This document shows positions 30,538 to 38,111 of a stretch of 41,207 bases of DNA, in pieces. Source of the DNA: Faeciplasma sp045660445 (GTDB lineage Bacteria; Bacillota; Clostridia; Oscillospirales; Ruminococcaceae); contig JAZRDR010000011.1 of NCBI GenBank assembly GCA_045660445.1, forward strand, positions 1 through 41,207. Reading direction: 5' to 3'. Made by a program: the position numbers and the translations under genes. The notes below the pieces were generated by a model. The model was not told the origin of the DNA, searched no databases, and saw only the letters and a list, made by a program, of their open reading frames with translations. Position 1 is the stretch's first letter; the number at the start of each line of letters is the position of its first letter.

Positions 30538-30978
30538 ATGAGGATATCAAACACGCAATATTCGCAGATGGTCAAAAAGGCATCGCCAAACTCGAAAACG
30601 TGGCTTAACACTTTAAAGGCTTTTGTTATTGGCGGTGCGATATGCCTTATCGGGCAGGGGATATTCGAGCTTTTTAAAGCTGTCGGAGTGAACGAAGAGG
30701 ACGTTGGCACCTGCGTTTCGGTGTCGCTTGTGTTCTTCTCGGCGATTTTAACCGCAACCGGTCTATACCCCAAGATCGCCAAGCACGGCGGAGCAGGCAC
30801 CTTGGTGCCGATAACAGGCTTTGCAAACTCAGTGGTGTCGCCGGCGGTTGAATTCAAAACCGAGGGATTCATTCTCGGCGTTGGCGCAAAAATCTTTGCC
30901 ATCGCAGGGCCGGTGATTTTATACGGCACGGTAGCGAGTGTGGTGTGGGGGATAATTTATTGGGCGTTCACAATCTAA
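30538..30978 (+). CDS. spoVAC: Stage V sporulation protein AC
   Basis: 146 residues. Membrane protein with the SpoVAC signature GAGTLVPITGFANSVVSPAVEFKTEGFILGVGAKIF and hydrophobic segments at about 23-43, 58-76, 83-105 and 120-143. In B. subtilis SpoVAC acts as a mechanosensitive channel of the spore inner membrane for dipicolinate movement. Here it stands alone: no spoVAD or spoVAEb follows, although these normally form one operon. ATG 30538 follows GAAAGGG. I see no convincing sigma-G promoter. Confidence 0.9.
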   Translation: MRISNTQYSQMVKKASPNSKTWLNTLKAFVIGGAICLIGQGIFELFKAVGVNEEDVGTCVSVSLVFFSAILTATGLYPKIAKHGGAGTLVPITGFANSVVSPAVEFKTEGFILGVGAKIFAIAGPVILYGTVASVVWGIIYWAFTI

Positions 30979-31075
30979 TAGTCTGATGGTATACGCCCTG
31001 TGCTGCGGTAGAAGATCATCTTTGCATTTAATGGGCAATATCTTGCCGGCTTCGGAATTGCGTTTTTAAAAACAC

Positions 31076-31104
31076 TTTACTTATATAGTGCAATTTGTTA
31101 TACT
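31076..31104 (+). promoter_or_regulatory. Promoter of the ribokinase gene
   Basis: TTTACT (31076-31081), 17-base spacer ending in TGT (extended -10), TATACT (31099-31104). Confidence 0.65.
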
Positions 31105-31144
31105 AAAAGTGAATAGACAGCAGTCAATAAACCGAGGTGTTTCT

Positions 31145-32014
31145 ATGAAAGTGTTGAATATGGGTTCCATGAATCTGGATTATGTATATACGGTTGACCA
31201 CATTATCCTCCCCGGCGAAACCGAGGCGACCGTCACCCGTAATACCTTTCTGGGTGGCAAAGGTATGAATCAGTCCTGCGCTTTGGCCAAGGCTGGGGTA
31301 GATGTCTATCACGCCGGTTTGATCGGTGCGGATGGGCAGGCATTCCTGGATGCTTGTAAGGAGTATGGGATCCACAGTGACTATGTACGCATTGTAGACG
31401 GCCCTAGCGGTCACACCATCATACAGATCGATAAAGAAGCCCAGAACAGTATTCTGCTCTTTGGCGGCGCTAATCATAGGTTTACCAAGGAATATATCGA
31501 CGAGGTTCTTTCTCACTTTGATGCCTGCGATCTTTTGCTGTTGCAGAATGAAATCAATCTGCTTCCATATGTGGTAGACAGAGCCTATGAAAAGGGCATG
31601 ACGATCGTGCTGAACCCTTCTCCTTTTAACGAGAAATTGCAAGCGGTGGATATGGGGAAAATCGCCATCTTCATTTTGAACGAGGTGGAGGGGCATCAAA
31701 TCACGGGATGCACTGAATTGGATGCAATTATTGAAAAACTGATAGAGACATATCCCAACGCAAAGATCGTGCTTACCTTGGGCAAAGAAGGCGCAATATA
31801 TGCCGATGCTCAACAGCGGCACTTCCAGCCTGCCTTCCCGGTGAAAGCTGTGGATACCACCGCCGCAGGTGATACCTTTACAGGATATTTCTTGGCCGGC
31901 TGGATCGAGGATATGCCGATCCCTGAGATCCTTAAAATGAGCGCCAAAGCATCTTCTATTGCAGTTTCCAGAGAGGGCGCAGTTCCTTCCATACCGTATC
32001 GTTCAGAGGTGTAA
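31145..32014 (+). CDS. Ribokinase-like PfkB-family sugar kinase
   Basis: 289 residues. PfkB fold: N-terminal NMGSMNLDYVYTVDHIILPGET with the sugar-binding GGKGMNQSCALAKAG, and the C-terminal ATP/anion-hole motif DTTAAGDTFTGYFLAGW containing the catalytic aspartate. Phosphorylates ribose or a related sugar/nucleoside; exact substrate unknown. ATG 31145 follows GAGGTG; the longer frame from 31088 runs through the promoter and is rejected. It stands alone without rbs transport genes. It uses CTG leucine codons frequently, while neighbours prefer CTT and TTG, which suggests acquisition by transfer. Confidence 0.88.
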   Translation: MKVLNMGSMNLDYVYTVDHIILPGETEATVTRNTFLGGKGMNQSCALAKAGVDVYHAGLIGADGQAFLDACKEYGIHSDYVRIVDGPSGHTIIQIDKEAQNSILLFGGANHRFTKEYIDEVLSHFDACDLLLLQNEINLLPYVVDRAYEKGMTIVLNPSPFNEKLQAVDMGKIAIFILNEVEGHQITGCTELDAIIEKLIETYPNAKIVLTLGKEGAIYADAQQRHFQPAFPVKAVDTTAAGDTFTGYFLAGWIEDMPIPEILKMSAKASSIAVSREGAVPSIPYRSEV

Positions 32015-32035
32015 ACTGTACCAACAACAAAAAAT

Positions 32036-32071
32036 AAGGGGCACAAACAGCAATCGCGGTTTGCGCCCTTG
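32036..32071 (+). terminator. Possible terminator after ribokinase
   Basis: AAGGGGCACAAAC pairs with GTTTGCGCCCTT with one mismatch. The T-run is poor (GAATTAT), so it is uncertain. The rest of 32072-32159 shows nothing recognisable. Confidence 0.4.
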
Positions 32072-32159
32072 AATTATAGGATAGAATGAGTATAGCAGGC
32101 AGTGTGAAAATTTATGATCCGGATTAACTAGGATGCTACACCAATCGGAAGATATCCCC

Positions 32160-32188
32160 TTGACAACTTGCCATTTAATAGCTATAAT
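32160..32188 (+). promoter_or_regulatory. Consensus promoter of greA-lysS
   Basis: TTGACA (32160-32165), 17-base spacer, TATAAT (32183-32188): a perfect sigma-A consensus. Confidence 0.9.
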
Positions 32189-32246
32189 ATTATTTTAGTA
32201 TATTAGGCGCATTATGCGTTAATTGATTATAACGGAGGAAATGACT

Positions 32247-32723
32247 ATGGCTATTAAGGCAACAACAATGTCAAGAGACGGCTTTAACAAGCTTCAGGAG
32301 GAGCTTGAATATCTTGTTACGATAAGACGTAAAGAGGTTGCAGATAAACTTAAAGAAGCACGTTCTTACGGTGACCTTTCCGAAAACGCAGAATATGATG
32401 AAGCTAAAAACGAGCAGGGTATGCTTGAAGCTCAGATCGCTGACCTTGAAATGGTTATCGCAAACGCTATCATCGTTGACGATGACAGCCTTTCCTTGGA
32501 CGAAGTCGGCGTTGGCTCGTTTGTAAAGCTTAAGGACTTCGATCTTGACGATATCATGGAAATTCAGATCGTTGGTTCCACCGAATCCGATCCCGACAGC
32601 AACAAGATCTCTGACGAATCTCCCATCGGCAAGGCTTGCCTTAAGAAGAGAGTTGGCGACATCTTCGAGGTTGAGGTTCCCGTGGGCACACTTAAGTTCG
32701 AAGTTTTGGATATCAGCAAGTAA
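32247..32723 (+). CDS. greA: Transcription elongation factor GreA
   Basis: 158 residues. N-terminal antiparallel coiled coil (about 12-80) with LEYLVTIRRKEVADKLKEARSYGDLSENAEYDEAKNEQGMLEAQIADLE; the acidic tip residues of DLSENAEYD act in RNA cleavage. C-terminal FKBP-like domain ends VGDIFEVEVPVGTLKFEVLDI. Rescues backtracked RNA polymerase. ATG 32247 is eight bases after CGGAGG; the ATG six bases earlier is too close. lysS follows, as in many Firmicutes. Confidence 0.96.
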   Translation: MAIKATTMSRDGFNKLQEELEYLVTIRRKEVADKLKEARSYGDLSENAEYDEAKNEQGMLEAQIADLEMVIANAIIVDDDSLSLDEVGVGSFVKLKDFDLDDIMEIQIVGSTESDPDSNKISDESPIGKACLKKRVGDIFEVEVPVGTLKFEVLDISK

Positions 32724-32754
32724 TCAACCTGTTTTATAATAAAGGATGAATAAA

Positions 32755-34338
32755 ATGACAGAAGAAATTTTGACTAATGCCCCTCTCGACGAAGAAGTCG
32801 AGGATTTAGCGGCAGTTAACGAGTTAAAGAGAATCAGACTTGAAAAGCTCGACACCCTTAAGGCAGAGGGAAGAAACCCCTTTGAGATCACCAAGTTTGA
32901 TTTTAACACCACAAACGCTCAGTTAAGAGATCATTACGAGGCTGAGGAGGCTAAGGTCATTGCCGAAGCAGGCGAGGATCAGGATGCTTTGAACGCAGGC
33001 CTTGAAAAGATCCACGAAGGCGTTTGGAGAATAGCCGGAAGAATCATGTCCTGGCGCGATATGGGCAAGGCTAACTTTATTGACGTAAGAGATACTTCTG
33101 ACCGTATGCAGGTTTACGTTCGAATGAACGACATCGGCGAGGAAGAATTTGCTCAGTTCAAAAAGTGGGATATCGGTGACATCATCGGTGTTGAAGGATT
33201 TGTTTTCAGAACCCGCAAGGGCGAGATCTCTCTTCACGCAAAGAAGGTAACACTCCTTTCTAAGTCTTTGGCTCCGCTTCCTGAAAAGTGGCACGGCCTT
33301 AAGGACAGAGACACCCGCTATCGCCAGAGATATACAGACCTTATCGTTAATCCCGACGTTAAGAAGACCTTCATCGCAAGATCGAAGATCATTGCATCTA
33401 TAAGAAGATATCTTGATAATCAGGGCTTTATCGAGGTTGAAACTCCTATGCTCGTTTCCAACGCAGGCGGCGCAGCAGCAAGACCTTTTGAAACTCACTA
33501 TAACGCTCTTAACGAAGACGTTAAGCTTAGAATCTCTTTGGAGCTTTATCTTAAGAGACTTATCGTTGGCGGACTTGTCCGGGTTTACGAGATCGGCAGA
33601 GTTTTCAGAAACGAAGGCGTTGACACCCGTCATAACCCCGAGTTTACCCTTATGGAGCTTTATCAGGCATATACCGACTATTATGGCATGATGGAGCTTA
33701 CTGAAAACATGTTCCGCCACGTAGCACAGGAGGTTTGCGGCACCACTCTCATTCCTTATAACGAAGCTATGATCGACCTGGGCAAGCCTTTTGAAAGACT
33801 TACTATGATCGAAGCTGTTAAGAAGTATGCAGGTGTTGACTTTGACTGCATCGCTGACACTGAGGCTGCTAAGAAGATCGCAGACGAAAAGGGCGTTCAT
33901 TATGAAGCTCGTCATACAAAGGGCGACATTTTAAACCTCTTCTTCGAAGAATTTGTTGAAGAACATCTCATTCAGCCCACTTTCGTAATGGATCACCCTG
34001 TCGAGATCTCTCCCTTAACAAAGAGAAAGCCCGACAAGCCCGATTATGTTGAACGCTTCGAGCTTTTCATCTATGGCAGAGAGATGTGCAACGCATATTC
34101 CGAGCTTAACGACCCGATCGATCAGCGCGAGAGATTTGAAGAGCAGGAAAAGCAGTTCGCTTCAGGAAACGACGAAGCTAACCACACCGACGAGGACTTC
34201 TTGCACGCACTCGAGCTTGGTATGCCCCCCACGGGCGGTATCGGCTATGGCATCGACAGATTGGTAATGCTTCTTACCAACTCGCCCGCTATAAGAGACG
34301 TTTTGCTCTTCCCAACAATGAAGAGCTTGGATAACTAA
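32755..34338 (+). CDS. lysS: Lysyl-tRNA synthetase, class II
   Basis: 527 residues. N-terminal OB-fold anticodon-binding domain (about 80-190: WRIAGRIMSWRDMGKANFIDVRD). Class II catalytic core: motif 1 region IRRYLDNQGFIEVETPML, motif 2 GRVFRNEGVDTRHNPEFTLME and motif 3 PTGGIGYGIDRLVMLLTNS. Charges tRNA-Lys. The start is ATG 32755, eight bases after AAAGGA; the ATG at 32746 overlaps that site. It probably shares the greA promoter. No T-box leader is present. Confidence 0.97.
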   Translation: MTEEILTNAPLDEEVEDLAAVNELKRIRLEKLDTLKAEGRNPFEITKFDFNTTNAQLRDHYEAEEAKVIAEAGEDQDALNAGLEKIHEGVWRIAGRIMSWRDMGKANFIDVRDTSDRMQVYVRMNDIGEEEFAQFKKWDIGDIIGVEGFVFRTRKGEISLHAKKVTLLSKSLAPLPEKWHGLKDRDTRYRQRYTDLIVNPDVKKTFIARSKIIASIRRYLDNQGFIEVETPMLVSNAGGAAARPFETHYNALNEDVKLRISLELYLKRLIVGGLVRVYEIGRVFRNEGVDTRHNPEFTLMELYQAYTDYYGMMELTENMFRHVAQEVCGTTLIPYNEAMIDLGKPFERLTMIEAVKKYAGVDFDCIADTEAAKKIADEKGVHYEARHTKGDILNLFFEEFVEEHLIQPTFVMDHPVEISPLTKRKPDKPDYVERFELFIYGREMCNAYSELNDPIDQRERFEEQEKQFASGNDEANHTDEDFLHALELGMPPTGGIGYGIDRLVMLLTNSPAIRDVLLFPTMKSLDN

Positions 34339-34344
34339 AAATCA

Positions 34345-34376
34345 CCCTCCCCACAAAATGGGGAGGGTTTGCATTT
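34345..34376 (+). terminator. Terminator after lysS
   Basis: CCCTCCCC-ACAAAAT-GGGGAGGG followed by TTTGCATTTT. The same stem recurs at 34775-34798. Confidence 0.88.
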
Positions 34377-34396
34377 TAGCGGCAACGTGATATAAT
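34368..34396 (+). promoter_or_regulatory. Promoter of the DUF3784-like gene
   Basis: TTTGCA (34368-34373), 17-base spacer ending in TGA (extended -10), TATAAT (34391-34396). The -35 is embedded in the T-tract of the lysS terminator. Confidence 0.7.
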
Positions 34397-34431
34397 GGCA
34401 TTAACAACTAAGTTTTGAGGAGGGAGCCAAA

Positions 34432-34761
34432 ATGGCCGGAAGAATAATCGGATTTATCATATGGGGCTTAACGGGGCTTTTGTTCGTGGGCATGGGCATA
34501 TATGCATTTTTCTCGAAAAAGCCGACGGGCTTTTGGGCAAACGCCGAAATGTTCGAGGTTACAGATGTTAAAAAATATAACAGTGCTGTTGCAAAGCTGT
34601 TTTGCGCCTTTGGAATAGTGTTTATTTTGCTTGGCCTGCCGCTGCTCGCAGAAGAGAATTCTGCGCTTATCATTCTGTCAGTTCTTGGCACGATGCTTGA
34701 AACGATTGTGATGATGGCCATATACGTAACCGTTATTGAAAATAAGTATAAAAAGAAATAA
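34432..34761 (+). CDS. Small membrane protein, DUF3784-like
   Basis: 109 residues with three predicted membrane segments (about 4-26, 51-73 and 78-101). The first loop FFSKKPTGFWANAEMFEVTDVKKYN is the recognisable signature of the DUF3784 group common in gut Clostridia. Function unknown. ATG follows TGAGGAGGG. It has its own promoter and is bracketed by two terminators with the same stem. Confidence 0.72.
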   Translation: MAGRIIGFIIWGLTGLLFVGMGIYAFFSKKPTGFWANAEMFEVTDVKKYNSAVAKLFCAFGIVFILLGLPLLAEENSALIILSVLGTMLETIVMMAIYVTVIENKYKKK

Positions 34762-34774
34762 GGTTAAAAAAGAA

Positions 34775-34798
34775 CCCTCCCCTTTAAAGTGGGGAGGG
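34775..34798. terminator. Bidirectional terminator between convergent genes
   Basis: CCCTCCCC-TTTAAAGT-GGGGAGGG, with CTTTATTATTT on the plus side and TTCTTTTTT on the minus side. It serves the DUF3784-like gene and the facing PH-like gene. Confidence 0.85.
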
Positions 34799-34803
34799 CT
34801 TTA

Positions 34804-35364
34804 TTATTTCATGAAAATGCAGCCGACTATCGCAATGACTATAGGAACAAGCAAGGTAACGATTATCATAACAATGTCGTGTTTGCAGACGATTTCCTTT
34901 TTATATTTTTTGGCTCTTGCCAAAAGCGCCGATGGTGCGTGATAAAGCGTTTCGTCAACACCTTTGCCGATAACTCTTGCGTACGACGGCTTTAATCTAC
35001 CATAGAGTCTGGTCGCAAATTTGATATCGTACTCTATCCTTTCAATATCCTCCCACTTGATCAGCCCGTGTTTATGGTGAATACCTTCGTCATTGAGAAC
35101 ACAGATTATCTTTCCGATGAAAAAGCGGTTTAAAATCGCGAATAATATAAAAGGCAAGAGAAGAATTGAGAATGCCATAACAATAGTAAGAATCTCTTCG
35201 ATAGCGACGTCGATTCCTTCTCCGCGTAAAAACGAGGCTCTCACTACAAGTATAGTAATCATAGGAAATACTGACAACATGCAAAATATAAAATGAGTGA
35301 CGTAATGCCATCGCAGTTTTTCGCCGTGAATCTTTTGAAGATTGGTTCGGGATTTATTATCCAT
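34804..35364 (-). CDS. Membrane protein with bacterial PH-like domain
   Basis: 186 residues. Two N-terminal membrane segments (about 21-44 and 56-79), a soluble stretch resembling a bacterial PH fold (about 82-155: VLNDEGIHHKHGLIKWEDIERIEYD), and a C-terminal membrane segment (163-185). Function unknown; the PH assignment rests on the DEGI..KWEDIERIEY pattern only. The start is ATG at 35364, about 11 bases after GAAAGGAG; earlier in-frame TTG/GTG codons overlap or precede that site. Divergent from the mini-sigma gene. Confidence 0.7.
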   Translation of the reverse strand: MDNKSRTNLQKIHGEKLRWHYVTHFIFCMLSVFPMITILVVRASFLRGEGIDVAIEEILTIVMAFSILLLPFILFAILNRFFIGKIICVLNDEGIHHKHGLIKWEDIERIEYDIKFATRLYGRLKPSYARVIGKGVDETLYHAPSALLARAKKYKKEIVCKHDIVMIIVTLLVPIVIAIVGCIFMK

Positions 35365-35400
35365 TAGCTTTGGCACTCCTTTCAACGCCGATTTTGTTAT

Positions 35401-35429
35401 ATTATATCATAGATCTATCGTGGACACAA
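35401..35429 (-). promoter_or_regulatory. Promoter of the PH-like gene
   Basis: On the minus strand: TTGTGT (35429-35424), 17-base spacer ending in TGA, TATAAT (35406-35401). Extended -10. Confidence 0.75.
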
Positions 35430-35433
35430 CACC

Positions 35434-35462
35434 TGTACTTTTATCCGGAAATATGGTATAAT
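35434..35462 (+). promoter_or_regulatory. Promoter of the mini-sigma gene
   Basis: TATAAT (35457-35462) with extended TGG just before; the -35 position holds TGTACT (35434-35439), weak. Confidence 0.6.
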
Positions 35463-35488
35463 ATATAAAAAATAACGGAGGTGATGGC

Positions 35489-35815
35489 GTGCTATACATC
35501 AGCATTGACGACTTTTTTGAACACGCAAACGCTTGCACGCGTTTAAGCAGGCAGGAGGAGATTGACTGCGCCCACCTAATGAAAAGTGGCGACGAGCTTG
35601 CCCGCAAGCGACTTATCGAGAGCTATCTGCCCTTTGTTGCCGCCAATATCAAGCGCGCTCCAAAGAATATTCAAAACCTTGGGCTTGCAATTAATTGCGT
35701 TGCGGCACTTGAAAAGCAGGTAGATTCGTTTAACTTTTTGCAAGATAGCGAGCCGTTTTCTCACCGCTTAAGCTGGTGTATGCGCCAGACCGTTACAAAA
35801 TATCTGGCGAAATAA
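35489..35815 (+). CDS. Stand-alone sigma-70 region 2-like mini-protein
   Basis: 108 residues with a GTG start seven bases after CGGAGG. Residues 33-108 align by eye with sigma-70 regions 1.2-2.4: GDELARKRLIESYLPFVAANIKR matches the GDxxAR..LIExNLRLV segment, LEKQVDSFNF matches MKAVEKFD, and FSHRLSWCMRQTVTKYLA (90-107) matches FSTYATWWIRQAITRAIA. Regions 3 and 4 are absent, so it cannot recognise a -35. The tyrosine and second tryptophan used for -10 melting are replaced by R and C; the first tryptophan (W96) is kept. Possible roles: decoy, anti-sigma-like or accessory RNAP binder, or a decaying gene with an intact frame. Own extended -10 promoter. Confidence 0.65.
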   Translation: MLYISIDDFFEHANACTRLSRQEEIDCAHLMKSGDELARKRLIESYLPFVAANIKRAPKNIQNLGLAINCVAALEKQVDSFNFLQDSEPFSHRLSWCMRQTVTKYLAK

Positions 35816-35818
35816 CAC

Positions 35819-36814
35819 TTACAGCCAATCCTTGTGAGTTTCTTTATATTCCTTAACGTGCGCATCGGCATCCTTTAAAAGCCGGTTCATTTCTTCTAAG
35901 CTATAAACCGTTGCGCCACATGCACAAGCATGGCCTCCGCCGTGATATTTTTCGGCGATAGAGTTTATATGCACAAAACGAGAGCGAAGTCGAGCTCTTA
36001 TCGAGCCTTCTTCGTCGTTGTTGTCGATGAATACCATCCAGCATATAACGCCTCTGATAGACTGAAGGCATTCGATCGACGCACTTGCAGATTCCTGAGT
36101 TAAGCCAAATTTTTCCTGCATTTCTTTATCTATATAGATATAAGCAACGCCGTTTTCGGTAATCTGCATCTTTTCATAGATATGCGACTTGAATTTCAAA
36201 TGCTCAAAATCTTCAAGATAAAGGTGAGCAAAGAGAATGTCGGTGTCAACACCAATATCTAAAAGAGCGCCTGCACAGCGCATAGTATCGCCATTAACGC
36301 TTGAAAAACGGAATCTTCCCGAGTCTGTGACCAAGCCGGTATACAAATAAGTTGCTGCAGCACGGTTTATCTTCAGCTCGTCTTTAAAGGCATTGTAAAA
36401 CTCAACGATCATCTCGCAGCAGCTTGATTTTCCCTCCTCAACCCAAGAGATATCTCCATAAGGTTCTAAAGGAAGGTGGTGGTCGATCTTGATAAGCTCG
36501 CGGCATAAAGTATATTTGGGGTTGGATATCCTTGCGATCGACGCTGTGTCAACAACGATCCCCAAAGATGATTCATATATTTCATCTGCAACAGGCTCAT
36601 CCTCGGGCCCAAGAAAAGCCAAATATTCCGCAGTGTCCTCGTCTATGAGATAGATCTCCTTTTCGGGGAAGGTGAGCTTAAGGATCTCCTTCAATCCCTT
36701 CGAGGCACCAACACAGTCGCCGTCATTTCTAATGTGTCTGAATATCATAATGCGATCATATTCCTTGATCTTATCCAAGATCGGGGTTAAATTGTCGCGT
36801 GTTAAGTTAATCAT
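35819..36814 (-). CDS. nrnA: DHH-family phosphoesterase, NrnA-like
   Basis: 331 residues. DHH domain: RHIRNDGDCVGASKG (D31, D33 metal ligands), VVDTA (D89), KIDHHLP (D111, H112, H113). DHHA1 substrate domain near the C-terminus with GGGHACACGA (from about 292). Such proteins degrade short oligoribonucleotides (nano-RNA) and often dephosphorylate pAp. The start is ATG at 36814, eight bases after GGGAG; the 17-residue longer frame precedes that site. Has a good promoter; the stop is four bases from the convergent mini-sigma stop, leaving no room for a terminator between them. Confidence 0.9.
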   Translation of the reverse strand: MINLTRDNLTPILDKIKEYDRIMIFRHIRNDGDCVGASKGLKEILKLTFPEKEIYLIDEDTAEYLAFLGPEDEPVADEIYESSLGIVVDTASIARISNPKYTLCRELIKIDHHLPLEPYGDISWVEEGKSSCCEMIVEFYNAFKDELKINRAAATYLYTGLVTDSGRFRFSSVNGDTMRCAGALLDIGVDTDILFAHLYLEDFEHLKFKSHIYEKMQITENGVAYIYIDKEMQEKFGLTQESASASIECLQSIRGVICWMVFIDNNDEEGSIRARLRSRFVHINSIAEKYHGGGHACACGATVYSLEEMNRLLKDADAHVKEYKETHKDWL

Positions 36815-36860
36815 ATGGATTCTCCCATCAATCACGTTGGATGTTTTTGGTTTACAGTTT

Positions 36861-36889
36861 ATCATACCACAAATTCAAACAATTATCAA
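36861..36889 (-). promoter_or_regulatory. Promoter of the nrnA-like gene
   Basis: Minus strand: TTGATA (36889-36884), 17-base spacer ending in TGG (extended -10), TATGAT (36866-36861). Confidence 0.75.
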
Positions 36890-36924
36890 TCGCTTTTTAT
36901 TGCTGATGTTTAAAACACAAAAAA

Positions 36925-36942
36925 GGACTCCCATCGGAGTCC
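36925..36942 (-). terminator. Terminator after small membrane gene
   Basis: GGACTCC-GATG-GGAGTCC read on the minus strand, followed by TTTTTTGTGTTTT. T-runs on both sides. Confidence 0.88.
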
Positions 36943-36949
36943 TTTTATT

Positions 36950-37216
36950 TTACCAATACTTATTCTTTTCTTTGTCCTTTGTGTCAGCCTGCCACTTTTC
37001 GTATCGCTTTCCGTAATATCTGTGGAAAACATTTCCCACCCTAAGTCCTTCGGTGCGGTCTGTCAGTCTCATAAACAAAAGCTCCAAGCCAATAGGGATA
37101 AGTACAATAGCGAATATACCGCTTACATATCGCCCTAACAAATAGCTAAGCAAAAGAACAACGACACCCAAGCACCTTACAATTATTTTTATTATAAGGT
37201 CTTTATCCCACATCAT
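36950..37216 (-). CDS. Small membrane protein, unknown
   Basis: 88 residues. Two membrane segments (about 7-28 and 31-50), then a basic cytoplasmic tail RTEGLRVGNVFHRYYGKRYEKWQADTKDKEKNKYW. I do not recognise a family. The start is ATG at 37216, seven bases after GGGAGGG; a second ATG follows immediately. It has a perfect consensus promoter and a strong terminator, so it is a well-defined single-gene unit. Confidence 0.72.
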   Translation of the reverse strand: MMWDKDLIIKIIVRCLGVVVLLLSYLLGRYVSGIFAIVLIPIGLELLFMRLTDRTEGLRVGNVFHRYYGKRYEKWQADTKDKEKNKYW

Positions 37217-37241
37217 TGCTTTGCCCTCCCATTTTTATTTT

Positions 37242-37270
37242 ATTATACTAACAAAAAGCGGAAGTGTCAA
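37242..37270 (-). promoter_or_regulatory. Consensus promoter of the 88-residue membrane protein
   Basis: Minus strand: TTGACA (37270-37265), 17-base spacer, TATAAT (37247-37242). Perfect consensus, directly after the ZIP gene. Confidence 0.88.
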
Positions 37271-37275
37271 CGTTA

Positions 37276-38031
37276 TCACAAATAATAGCTCATCGCGAGC
37301 ATCAGGCAAAAGCCTGCAAGAAGGGAATAGGTAGCACCGCGCTCGCTTCCGTGGGCGTGAGTTTCTGGGATCATCTCATCGCTTATAACGTAAAGCATCG
37401 TGCCGCCTGCAAAGGCAAGCGCAAAGGGCAGGATAGCCTCGGATATATTGACCGCAAAGAAGCCGATGAACGTGCCCAAAACCTCGATAAGTCCTGTGGC
37501 AAGTGCCGCCAAAAACGTTCTTGTGCGGCTCATTCCTGCGGCAAGCATGGGCGCGATTATAACCATACCTTCCGGGATGTTTTGCAAAGCTATACCTGCA
37601 GCGATGGTTATAGCCTCGGCAGTGTTTTCCGTGCCGAATCCAACACCTGCCGCAATGCCTTCGGGCAGGTTATGTATAGCAATTGCCAAAACAAACAGCA
37701 AAACCTTGTCAAGTCGTCCTTTTGTTTCGGGGTGAGCTTCGCCCTCGACTCCCGTCAGCTTATGCAGATGAGGGATCGCTTTATCCATCAGGTTCAAAAC
37801 AAGCGCACCCGCGAATATTCCCACGACCGCCACCAAAAAAGTGAAATCGCCCTCATATTCAAGCGAGGGGAGAATCAGCCCCGTTATAGCCGCCGAGAGC
37901 ATAACTCCTGCGGCGAAAGACAGAATAATGTCGCTTATTTTATGCGAGATGTTTTTGAATATAAAGCCAAGTGCCGCTCCCAAAACCGTAGCACCTCCCA
38001 CGCCGAGAGCTGTTAATATTACAATTTGCAT
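37276..38031 (-). CDS. ZIP-family metal transporter
   Basis: 251 residues, about eight membrane segments. Metal-site motifs HNLPEG (H120 to G125) and QNIPEG (150-155) mark the ZIP family; the loop PHLHKLTGVEGEAHPE (87-102) is histidine-rich, as usual between segments 3 and 4. The GufA/ZupT type imports Zn, Fe or Mn. ATG at 38031 is nine bases after GGAGG. It is the last gene of the FTR-Trx-SOR run, 80 bases after the SOR gene, so co-expression is possible and would link metal supply to the redox enzymes. Confidence 0.88.
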   Translation of the reverse strand: MQIVILTALGVGGATVLGAALGFIFKNISHKISDIILSFAAGVMLSAAITGLILPSLEYEGDFTFLVAVVGIFAGALVLNLMDKAIPHLHKLTGVEGEAHPETKGRLDKVLLFVLAIAIHNLPEGIAAGVGFGTENTAEAITIAAGIALQNIPEGMVIIAPMLAAGMSRTRTFLAALATGLIEVLGTFIGFFAVNISEAILPFALAFAGGTMLYVISDEMIPETHAHGSERGATYSLLAGFCLMLAMSYYL

Positions 38032-38111
38032 AGAAAGTGTCCTCCGATCCGAGATTTATAATTCTTCAAAGTATAATGGGCCGACAGTAATGCCGACCCG
38101 TTTTTTATATC

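Noticed and set aside
32015..32246. T-box or riboswitch upstream of greA-lysS
   Set aside because: There is no T-box core sequence, and the consensus promoter lies too close to greA for such a leader.
37264..38016. 250-codon plus-strand frame opposite the ZIP gene
   Set aside because: The translation is a cysteine/serine/arginine-rich shadow. The minus-strand frame has the ZIP motifs and a good start.
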